Part shown: positions 1-7,637 of the stretch, piece after piece
How positions within the stretch are numbered: the stretch's first letter is position 1
Layout: every line of letters starts with the position of its first letter
NCBI GenBank assembly: GCA_014695345.1
Contig: JACJOC010000052.1
Coordinates: forward strand, 96,845-160,844
DNA: 64,000 nucleotides
Direction: 5' to 3'
From: Cyanobacteria bacterium FACHB-471
Lineage (GTDB): Bacteria > Cyanobacteriota > Cyanobacteriia > Elainellales > Elainellaceae
Program-made: the position numbers and the translations under genes
Notes under the pieces: generated by a model
What the model saw: only the letters and a program-made list of their open reading frames with translations
Told to the model about the DNA's origin: nothing
The model's database searches: none

Positions 1-480
1 GGCAACTCACAGCTTGCAGAACTGGTTAAAGATCGCATTATTTTAATTGGAGTCACGATAGACAACGTTGATTCACATCCAACGCCCTATCGAAGCGGGC
101 TTGTTCAAGCTGAAATGCCAGGGGTTGTGATTCAGGCGCACATGATTAGCCAAATCATTAGTGCTGTTCTCGAACAGCGATCGCTCCTATGGTGGTTACC
201 GCAGGGGCTTGAAGCCGTTTGGATTGGGTTCTGGGCTTGGATTGGAGGAATGCTGGTGTGGATGTGGCGATCGCCTCTCTTCCTAAATTATTCACTCTCA
301 AGAACAACAAACATGGCTACCCTAAAGTTAGGACTCTCAGTTTGTTTGAGTCTTGTCATCTTACATGGAGTGTGTTTTATGTTTCTGCTGTGGGGTGGCT
401 GGTTGCCCCTGGTTCCTGCTGCTCTTGCGCTAATCATTTCAAGCGGAGGTGTAGCGACTCAAATAAGACGATTAAGATAA
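1..480 (+). CDS. CHASE2-domain membrane protein, C-terminal part (5' end outside window)
   Basis: The frame is open from base 1 and stops with TAA at 478-480, so only the last 159 residues are visible. The first part carries the end of a CHASE2 extracytoplasmic sensor domain: a KDRIILIGVT-type strand, a TPY motif and an AHMISQII helix. Three hydrophobic segments follow (around residues 63-85, 105-130 and 133-150), then a short basic tail. No kinase or cyclase output domain follows the membrane segments. In cyanobacteria such proteins often carry an N-terminal CHAT or other module, which cannot be seen here. The neighbouring DUF928 and CHAT genes fit that kind of locus. A full CHASE2 histidine kinase lies at the other end of the window. 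Family call is confident; whole-protein role is unknown. Confidence 0.8.
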   Translation, partial: GNSQLAELVKDRIILIGVTIDNVDSHPTPYRSGLVQAEMPGVVIQAHMISQIISAVLEQRSLLWWLPQGLEAVWIGFWAWIGGMLVWMWRSPLFLNYSLSRTTNMATLKLGLSVCLSLVILHGVCFMFLLWGGWLPLVPAALALIISSGGVATQIRRLR

Positions 481-530
481 CAAAATCTTTAGACCTCGTT
501 CCTAAGTAGAGCCTTGTACGGAATCCATCT

Positions 531-657
531 CGTAAAGAAGCACTATTTGGTGTACGGGCGAAGCATTCGGCAAAAGAATTGTGCTTCAGTGACAGGGATT
601 GTGACCGAATGCTTCGCTCCTACCGATACCGCTGCTCTACAGACGGATTTGGTATTA
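531..657 (+). repeat. Dispersed MITE-like repeat, copy 1
   Basis: This intergenic stretch is nearly the same as the reverse complement of 45713-45836. Shared blocks include AAGAAGCACTATT, GTGTACGGGCGAAGCATTCG and CAAAAGAATTGTGC, ending in TGGTATTAG. Inside it, GGGCGAAGCATTCGG and CCGAATGCTTCGCTCC form an inverted repeat around a central 40-odd bases. It has no coding capacity. Together with short flanks it fills most of the gap between the CHASE2 tail and the DUF928 gene. Confidence 0.8.
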
Positions 658-724
658 GGAGGCTAATAAGATTAAATAACTCACTTATATTACGAACTTA
701 AAATTGAGTAATTCCCCTAAAATC

Positions 725-1588
725 ATGAGTAAGATCCTATTACTTCACCGTACATTCTGGATTTCTGCATTAGCTGTCGCGTTGACAGGAGTAGCGCTAC
801 AGCCCGTGTTAGTTTGGGCACAGCCAGTTGATTCCTCCAGCCCTGTAAGATCTGAACCATTGTTTGAACCATTGATTTTTAACTTCTCAAGTCAAACGGA
901 TGGCTTTGAGAACACAGGCAGACCTGCCCGTCAAACCTCAACGGGTTCTCGCTCTCCTGGCTCTTGTTTAAGTCGATTGATTGCGTTAGTACCCGGTAGC
1001 GAACCTCTCATCACTCAAACGCAGAGCTGTTCTGAGCCAAACTCACTATTAGCGCTGACCGTCGATGACACCCCTACTTTCTGGTTTTATTTGCCGCCTG
1101 AATTGAGCAATTCTGCTGTCTCCGCAAAATTTGTGCTGCTAGATCAAAACCATCGCCCCATTTATACGGAGCAGGTTTCCCTCAATGGTGAATCTGGAAT
1201 TATTGGCGTTCAATTAACTCACTCTCTGGAGGTGAATCAGGTTCATCGCTGGGTTTTTCAAGTTGAGTTGACTGGGGAACCGGGACAAGGTCCCGCCGTA
1301 GAAGGATTTGTTGAACGGATTCAGCCCGATTCAGCGCTAAACCGTCAGCTTGCAGCAGCAACATCTCCCCAAGAGCGAATTAGAGTTTACGCCGAGCATG
1401 GAGTCTGGCATGATGCGCTGACTGAGGCAACAGCATTGCGTCCCACTCACTCAAGTTCTGCAACGCAGACTAGCTTAAATTCTGCAACACCGACTGATTG
1501 GACGAGTTTGCTCGACTCCGTTGGGCTGGGGGCGATCGCCCATTTTCCTTTGCTAGACTGCTGCACCTCACAGCCAGTTTCCGACTAA
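725..1588 (+). CDS. DUF928 domain-containing secreted protein
   Basis: A 287-residue protein if translation starts at ATG 725; a TTG at 704 would add seven residues. The ATG is preferred because a classical signal peptide follows directly, with a hydrophobic run around residues 9-27 and a possible cleavage after VWAQ. The middle (around residues 80-200) matches DUF928: LTVDDTPTFWFYLP, LLDQNHRPIY and a YAEHGVWHDAL ending. DUF928 proteins are cyanobacterial, probably periplasmic, and of unknown function. They are frequently found beside CHAT and haemagglutinin-like genes, as here. The gene converges on the CHAT gene and the two coding ends overlap by 21 bases (1568-1588). No clear ribosome binding site is seen. 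Family assignment is good; function is not known. Confidence 0.85.
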   Translation: MSKILLLHRTFWISALAVALTGVALQPVLVWAQPVDSSSPVRSEPLFEPLIFNFSSQTDGFENTGRPARQTSTGSRSPGSCLSRLIALVPGSEPLITQTQSCSEPNSLLALTVDDTPTFWFYLPPELSNSAVSAKFVLLDQNHRPIYTEQVSLNGESGIIGVQLTHSLEVNQVHRWVFQVELTGEPGQGPAVEGFVERIQPDSALNRQLAAATSPQERIRVYAEHGVWHDALTEATALRPTHSSSATQTSLNSATPTDWTSLLDSVGLGAIAHFPLLDCCTSQPVSD

Positions 1589-4234
1589 GACGTAAGGCGA
1601 CCAAAAGAGGGGTTCTGGATAGCCAGATTGAATCAGCGCAACTTGGGCGCGGCGGAGTGCTTCGGCTCGGGTGATGGGCGTACCTGAACTGGATAACTCC
1701 TGGTAAAAGCGACTGATTAGCTCAGCCGTAGCTCGATCATCAATGTTCCACAATGTGGCGAGTGTACTGCGTGCGCCCGATTGCACAGCGATTCCAGCTA
1801 ATCCTAATGTGGCACGATTATCACCATCGGCAGTTTGACAGGCACTTAAGATGAGTAATTCGATCGCCTCTGTGCTGCTTTGGTCCCGACGCTGCAAGAT
1901 GCTGCTGAGTGTGTTGACATCAATTTGACCATCCCAGGCTAAGACAAAAGTTTGCTGTGGGTCAGAACTAAACTGCCCGTGTGTTGCGAGGTGAACCACA
2001 GAAAACGGCTCAGTGCTAACCTGTTCTTCCAGCGCTGCTTGAGTAAACTCCTGATTTAGAAAGACTTCACTCGGAATCTGAGCCTGAATGACTTGCAGTT
2101 CTGTCTCTACGTTTTGAAGAGGAGTAAAGTTTTGGTGAGGCGGAAAGTTACTTCTAACCTCAGAAAGCCCAAAAGTCAAAGCATTGAGCCGAATTTTGGT
2201 GAGTGGTTCAGGAGCAAATAATTGCAAGCTAGGAGTGAGGGCGATCGCATACTGTTCAACCAAATACTGCTGCCCATCATGCAGTGCCGCCATTGGTACA
2301 TTACGTAATGCAGCATCTAAAACAAACACCAGTGTTTCTACATTGCTTGCTGCGAGTGCTGAACTAAACGGACGGATCAGCCAGTCATAAACCTGTTGCG
2401 ATAAAGCCTCTCCTTCTGGAGACACATACTGTCGTCCCAGTTCTTGTCGTAATTGGTCTAAGGTTTGCTCAACCTCAGTTTGGGCGATCGCATTGATGTG
2501 AATCTGTAGCTGCCCCGTTTCTGGCAACCTCAAGATTACTGCTAGCTGATTGGGCAAAATGATTGGGTAAAAAATTGCTGCCGTTGGATCAACCTGAGGA
2601 ATGTCTGTGGCGATCGCCAAATTACAGCGCAGAAAGTTCTCCAATTCACTCACCTGAAGGGCATTCACCTGTCGAATCGCTTGTTCAAGATAATCTTGCC
2701 TCACCTCATCGTTGCCACTTGTGATCAACAGTTCCACCAGTTCTCGGTAGACAGGTTCCACATCATCTCGAAAGGAGAACTGCACCTCTGAATCGACAGA
2801 GAGTAAATCATTGCGAACCAGGTTAAGATTCTCAACCGCAGTTTGATAAGCGGCGATCGCCCTCTCCTCTTCCCCCCGCTGCTTTAGCAACCGTCCTAAC
2901 TGCCACTGCCACCGATAAGCAAGGTCAGGGACATTAATCCGTTGAGCAATGAACACTGCTTCCTGGGTCAAATCCTCCGCCTCGCTCCAGCGTTGATGAC
3001 GTTCATTGACCTCCCCTAACACCCCCAGCGCATACGCCTCCGCCCTTGAATCCTCTAACTCCCTAGCCTGCTGCACCGCTGTATTCAGCAGTTCAACCAC
3101 CTGATCAAACCCCTCCCCAATCCCTACTTCCCAATCTCTACCTCTCATCATGCTCTCAGCCACATCAATCCGAGCATAAACCGCTCTACGACTGGGCAGC
3201 AGATCTGCGAGCTGCTGTAGAATTTGAGGAAACAAGTCCTCAGCCGTGTTGCCCCCTTCACCTGCCAGCTGTTCATCTTCTAGCTGTTCATTTTCTAGCA
3301 AGAGGCTAAACTGACGCAGTTGAGCCGAGATTCGCGGTAGGGGTGCAGGTGCCGTCTCAGCAGCCTGCTGGTAAAACGTTAAAGCAGCCGGATAGTCTTG
3401 TTGCGTCCGAGCAACATCACCGAGGCTAAGTAAGGTGTCACTCACGGCTTGAGAGTCTGAAATTGATTCTGCGATCGCAAAACTTTGCTGCAACACCTGT
3501 TGCGCTCCCTCCGGATTGCCCATGACTCGCAAAACATTACCTAAACTCCGTAGCCCAGTCACTTTCAGCGCAGAATCGGGCTGGCTTTGCAGCGTTTGCT
3601 CGACTTCACGCAACTGCTCCTGTGCCTGACGATAAAATCCTAGACTTTGCAGCGCTTGAGCCTGGTTGATCTGGTTGCGAGTGAGTAGAGTTTCGTCACC
3701 TAACTGAGTGTAAATATCAGCCGCCTGCTGCCAAGTTTCAACCGCAGATTCAGCCTGTCCGCGTGATAGATACAAACGACCCTGCACATCTAGAGCCTGA
3801 GCCAGAATGGGCGATCGCTCCCGCTGATAGGAATCAGAAGTGAGAAGGGCGATCGCCTGCTGAATTGATCCCTCCGCTTCATCCCACCGTCCAAGCTGCT
3901 GATAAGCCAGAGAAAGGTTACTCAACACCATTGCCTGTCCCAACTCATCTCCCGTGGATTGGAAGGCGATCGCTGCCCGTTGCCAAACTGAAACTGATTC
4001 GGCAAACTGTTCTGTCTGATAGAATTGCCGCCCCTGCTGGTCTAGCATTTCTGCATCAGGCAAACTTTGAACCACTAAATTCTCAGTGATGACATGGGCG
4101 AAAGTTGGTAGAATCGCTGCTCCCAAAAATAGAGCTGCTAACAACAGTACTGTGATCAAACGCTTGACTTTTACTTGCCTATATCTCAGCAAGCGTCGAA
4201 GTAAGCGGAACCTTTTGGAGTGGCTGCTTCTCAT
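1568..4234 (-). CDS. TPR-repeat CHAT-domain (caspase-like) protein
   Basis: An 888-residue protein. The start at 4234 is chosen because GGAGGAAAGAAG lies immediately upstream; the open frame runs 65 codons further without such a site. A basic N-terminus is followed by one hydrophobic segment (about 26-46), so it is membrane anchored or exported. Residues about 60-500 are tetratricopeptide repeats. The C-terminal third is a CHAT domain with the catalytic pair visible: His in HLATHG (about residue 752) and Cys in LSACQT (about residue 799), followed by GLAGIAVQSGARSTLATLW and a final SPYVLVGNW. CHAT proteases are caspase-related cysteine peptidases with TPR-mediated substrate recognition. The gene starts 37 bases after the stop of the exoprotein gene upstream, so the two are probably cotranscribed, and the exoprotein is a candidate partner (inference). 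Confidence 0.92.
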   Translation of the reverse strand: MRSSHSKRFRLLRRLLRYRQVKVKRLITVLLLAALFLGAAILPTFAHVITENLVVQSLPDAEMLDQQGRQFYQTEQFAESVSVWQRAAIAFQSTGDELGQAMVLSNLSLAYQQLGRWDEAEGSIQQAIALLTSDSYQRERSPILAQALDVQGRLYLSRGQAESAVETWQQAADIYTQLGDETLLTRNQINQAQALQSLGFYRQAQEQLREVEQTLQSQPDSALKVTGLRSLGNVLRVMGNPEGAQQVLQQSFAIAESISDSQAVSDTLLSLGDVARTQQDYPAALTFYQQAAETAPAPLPRISAQLRQFSLLLENEQLEDEQLAGEGGNTAEDLFPQILQQLADLLPSRRAVYARIDVAESMMRGRDWEVGIGEGFDQVVELLNTAVQQARELEDSRAEAYALGVLGEVNERHQRWSEAEDLTQEAVFIAQRINVPDLAYRWQWQLGRLLKQRGEEERAIAAYQTAVENLNLVRNDLLSVDSEVQFSFRDDVEPVYRELVELLITSGNDEVRQDYLEQAIRQVNALQVSELENFLRCNLAIATDIPQVDPTAAIFYPIILPNQLAVILRLPETGQLQIHINAIAQTEVEQTLDQLRQELGRQYVSPEGEALSQQVYDWLIRPFSSALAASNVETLVFVLDAALRNVPMAALHDGQQYLVEQYAIALTPSLQLFAPEPLTKIRLNALTFGLSEVRSNFPPHQNFTPLQNVETELQVIQAQIPSEVFLNQEFTQAALEEQVSTEPFSVVHLATHGQFSSDPQQTFVLAWDGQIDVNTLSSILQRRDQSSTEAIELLILSACQTADGDNRATLGLAGIAVQSGARSTLATLWNIDDRATAELISRFYQELSSSGTPITRAEALRRAQVALIQSGYPEPLFWSPYVLVGNWL

Positions 4235-4271
4235 CTTCTTTCCTCCATTCCAAAACAACTTATTCAAGTAC

Positions 4272-7200
4272 TTAGCAGCCAGCTGAATTCTGCCATGAAT
4301 GCTGAGGTGTGACAGTAGGGACCATTGCAGTGAGAATAATTTCCCCTCTGGTACCCACAGTCCAACCTTGAGCCTCGACCAGTGAAGGAGTTCTCGCTTC
4401 TCTAAGATCTTCCAGCTGAATATTCCCAACCTGATATTCAGATTCAGAATAGGGTGTCACCAAATCAACTTGAATCGCATCACCGCTGACTACTTCACTT
4501 GGGCTAGGCGGCAACCCACCACGACCCGTCACTACAAATTCACTTTGTTGGTCGGTTGCTACCTGTCCTCCTGTAGGCGGGCAAGCTTGAGCAATTTGAT
4601 TAGAGGCATCTATTACACCATCTGGCAGTTCAGCAAGTCCTCTACTAGGGTCAACATCTGGTCTATTGATAGATACTTCACCATCGATTCCAAACTCCGA
4701 GCTGACAGTGATATCACTCAGTAACGTTTGACTTTCCCGAAACTCGATACCAAAGATACCTTGAGTTGTGATATCAATATTCCCGCCGCTTCCCTCAAAG
4801 GCATTTGCGGCAATGTCACTATCTTCTGTAGGAATAGCAACAATCAGGTCAGAATCAACATTGATATCTCCACCATTTCCTCCACCTTGTTGGATACCAG
4901 CAGTAGCAGAGATCTGGCTGTCGCGGCGTAGGAGCAACAAGTCTATATCTTGAAGGTTAATATCTCCACCTTCACCAAACGCGGTTTCAGCAATAATCCT
5001 TGCTTCATTATCGAGTGAAACAGAACTAGCTAGAATAGTCAGATCTCCCGCACTTCCTCTTCCCTGACTGCTTACAGTGACCTCTGCCCCATCTTGGAGC
5101 AACAATCGCCTCACGGTCATGCTTAGGCTTCCACCTTGAGCAGTAGAAGCATCAGAAGTGTTTGCAAAGACTCCACTTGCAGGACTCACGGATGCAATTT
5201 CTCCGAACTCAGCAAGGCGATCAAAGTAAGTTGTATCAGTTCCTGCAAATATAGCTCTGTCAGATATATTCAGGTCGATATTGCCTGCTCTGCCACCACT
5301 GAGACTACTGGTTACAATCTGTCCGCCATTAGTTGCTTCAAGGGAATCAGCATTGATGGTGATATCACCACCGCGATCGCCACTTAAAGTTCGAGCATTA
5401 ATAACTGCACCTTCTGAGAGCCGCAAATCAGAACCATGAATTGTGATATCACCTGCCCGCCCAATTGCTCCACTCTCGGTACTAGAAGCTATTTCGCTGA
5501 TTGCTCCCTCAGGACTAACCCCTACGAGCTGTACAACATCAGAAACATCAATCCAAACATCTCCCCCTCTACCCTGTCCTTGAATGCGAGTATTGAGCAA
5601 AGAACCGTCGTCTAGAGTAAGTGATTCAGCGTGAATATGAATGTCACCCCCTCGACCCACTCCTCTAGGTTCTACTCCCGTCGAGAGAACACTGCTGCTC
5701 AAAGAAATGAAATCATCCACCTGAATTATCAAATCTCCAGCGTTCCCTTGTGCATTCGTATTAGTTCTTAATATGGATTCAAAGCCACCAGAGAGCAATT
5801 CCCCTGTTAAAGTCAGTGACTCAGCTTGAATCACAATATCACCACCATTACCAACTGCTCTAGACCCTGGAACACCAGGAGCACCAGACTCCACAGCCGT
5901 TTGAACAGCACTACTAATAATAGACACAGAATCATCAGCTCGGATGAATATTGATCCGGCATCTCCTTGTCCAAATGTGCTTGCACCTAAACTGCTTCCG
6001 CCCAGAAAAGAGATAGAGCCATTTTCAGACTCGATTCGAATATTACCTCCCTGTCCTACCCCAGTGGATAAAACTTCTGCTAAAATGTTGCTCCCTCGTA
6101 CATAAACAGAATCTCTCACTTGAATTGAGATGTTGCCGCTATTGCCTTGTCCGCTAGTATCATTGAACAGGAAAGAAAAGTTGCGTAGGGAAAAAGAATT
6201 AGCCTCGATACTAATATCACCTGCATCACCAATCGCCGCTTCTACATTGCTGGATATGGATGAGAGAACAAGAGAGACAGAATCGTCAACCCGAATAGAA
6301 ATGTCTCCAGCATCTCCTCGCTCGGCCGTATTCGTAAATACTTGAGCGTTATCCCGCAGAAAAAGTGAGTTGGCTTGAATATTAATGTTGCCCCCCTGTC
6401 CTACTGCCCCTAGCGTCGGAAGCCCTGAATCTGCAAGTAAATAGTCTCCTACTTGATTAACAATTGAGCTCCTTGCAATGTTCATTGTGCCTGTTGCGTC
6501 AAGTGTGATATCACCCGCTTGAGCGTTAATAGAGCCTTGTCCATCACCGATTCCTGCTCGAAGCTCACTGTTGCTCAAAAGATTAATATTTCGACCTGCT
6601 ACAAGAATATCACCGTCGTTTCCAGCAGTGACATTCACTAAAGATCGACTGAGTGAAATATCTGCTCTTGATACAAAGTCAGGCAAGTTGAGATGTAAAC
6701 GTTCACTGTTGGCTACAAGTCCTACTGTTGCAGGTTCAGAAACTCCAGCCAATTCAATTCGCCCTCCCGGAGCGACTAAACTTCCACCCGTAACAATGAC
6801 ATCTCCTCCCAAAAGTATTAAACTTCGTGCCTCTAGAACTTGTAAACCCTGGCTATAAAGTCTTTCATAGAGAGGGTATGAACTTGACCCGGTAAACCCA
6901 CCTGCATTGACTTGAATAGATTGGGCAGTAAGTTGATTGAAAAGGAAAGCCGAGGGTGAAATAGTCAACAGTTCAAGATTGGTTGGAAAATTAGAAGCAC
7001 TAAAGACTCCGCGATCGCCAAACTCTAAAGCATCTGCTGTTGTTGCAACAAATGAACCTCCTACATCGAGACGAGCACCAGCACCAAAAACAATGCCGTT
7101 TGGATTGATCAAAAACAAGTTAGCACTGCCCGTTGCACCAGGCACCCCAACTCCTAACCTTCCTAAGATGTCAGAAGAGTCATTACCAGTAACTCGACTG

Positions 7201-7484
7201 ATGATATTCCTAACTCCAGGATCTTCAAAGTAAATCCCTCGTCCCTCACGAACATTGAACTCTACGAAGCTGTGAAAGAGGTTGTTGCCTCGTCGAGTGC
7301 CACCCTGAATTTGATCGATGGAAGGAGTGAGTGCTTCCACTCTGGTTCCAACATCACGCCCAGGAAGCGTGTCAGGTGTGAGATTAAGTTGGGCAGAGGC
7401 AGGAGTATTAATGCTGGCGATCGCCCCACTCATGCACCAGATTGCTAGCCTTGTCCAATTCCAGTGCTTTCTTTGAACTATCAT
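4272..7484 (-). CDS. Two-partner-secretion exoprotein, filamentous haemagglutinin-like (TpsA)
   Basis: A 1070-residue protein. ATG 7484 is preferred over an upstream in-frame start at 7535 because it aligns with the GTG start of the neighbouring paralogue. Residues about 1-32 form a signal peptide ending near PASAQ. The TPS (haemagglutination activity) domain follows, with RRGNNLFHSF, SANLFLINPNGIVFG and ARLDVGGSFVATT. The rest is a right-handed beta-helix of GxGGDIxIxAxSL-type repeats. The C-terminal module contains VVTGRGGLPPSP and ends in Cys. The mature chain has only two cysteines, one before that motif and one as the last residue. Such proteins are exported by the Sec system and a TpsB outer-membrane pore to the cell surface. 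No TpsB gene is in the window. Confidence 0.92.
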   Translation of the reverse strand: MIVQRKHWNWTRLAIWCMSGAIASINTPASAQLNLTPDTLPGRDVGTRVEALTPSIDQIQGGTRRGNNLFHSFVEFNVREGRGIYFEDPGVRNIISRVTGNDSSDILGRLGVGVPGATGSANLFLINPNGIVFGAGARLDVGGSFVATTADALEFGDRGVFSASNFPTNLELLTISPSAFLFNQLTAQSIQVNAGGFTGSSSYPLYERLYSQGLQVLEARSLILLGGDVIVTGGSLVAPGGRIELAGVSEPATVGLVANSERLHLNLPDFVSRADISLSRSLVNVTAGNDGDILVAGRNINLLSNSELRAGIGDGQGSINAQAGDITLDATGTMNIARSSIVNQVGDYLLADSGLPTLGAVGQGGNINIQANSLFLRDNAQVFTNTAERGDAGDISIRVDDSVSLVLSSISSNVEAAIGDAGDISIEANSFSLRNFSFLFNDTSGQGNSGNISIQVRDSVYVRGSNILAEVLSTGVGQGGNIRIESENGSISFLGGSSLGASTFGQGDAGSIFIRADDSVSIISSAVQTAVESGAPGVPGSRAVGNGGDIVIQAESLTLTGELLSGGFESILRTNTNAQGNAGDLIIQVDDFISLSSSVLSTGVEPRGVGRGGDIHIHAESLTLDDGSLLNTRIQGQGRGGDVWIDVSDVVQLVGVSPEGAISEIASSTESGAIGRAGDITIHGSDLRLSEGAVINARTLSGDRGGDITINADSLEATNGGQIVTSSLSGGRAGNIDLNISDRAIFAGTDTTYFDRLAEFGEIASVSPASGVFANTSDASTAQGGSLSMTVRRLLLQDGAEVTVSSQGRGSAGDLTILASSVSLDNEARIIAETAFGEGGDINLQDIDLLLLRRDSQISATAGIQQGGGNGGDINVDSDLIVAIPTEDSDIAANAFEGSGGNIDITTQGIFGIEFRESQTLLSDITVSSEFGIDGEVSINRPDVDPSRGLAELPDGVIDASNQIAQACPPTGGQVATDQQSEFVVTGRGGLPPSPSEVVSGDAIQVDLVTPYSESEYQVGNIQLEDLREARTPSLVEAQGWTVGTRGEIILTAMVPTVTPQHSWQNSAGC

Positions 7485-7637
7485 AACCGTTGCCCTGTCA
7501 GGAACTCTATCAACTGAGCAGATGCAGCCTGACACTAAGCAGGATAAGTCGGAAAGTTATCTGTGAGCCACTGTTACTGTTACGAATGGTTGCGATCGCT
7601 ATGCTTCCATCATTTGCAAAATTAAATAGCGGAATTC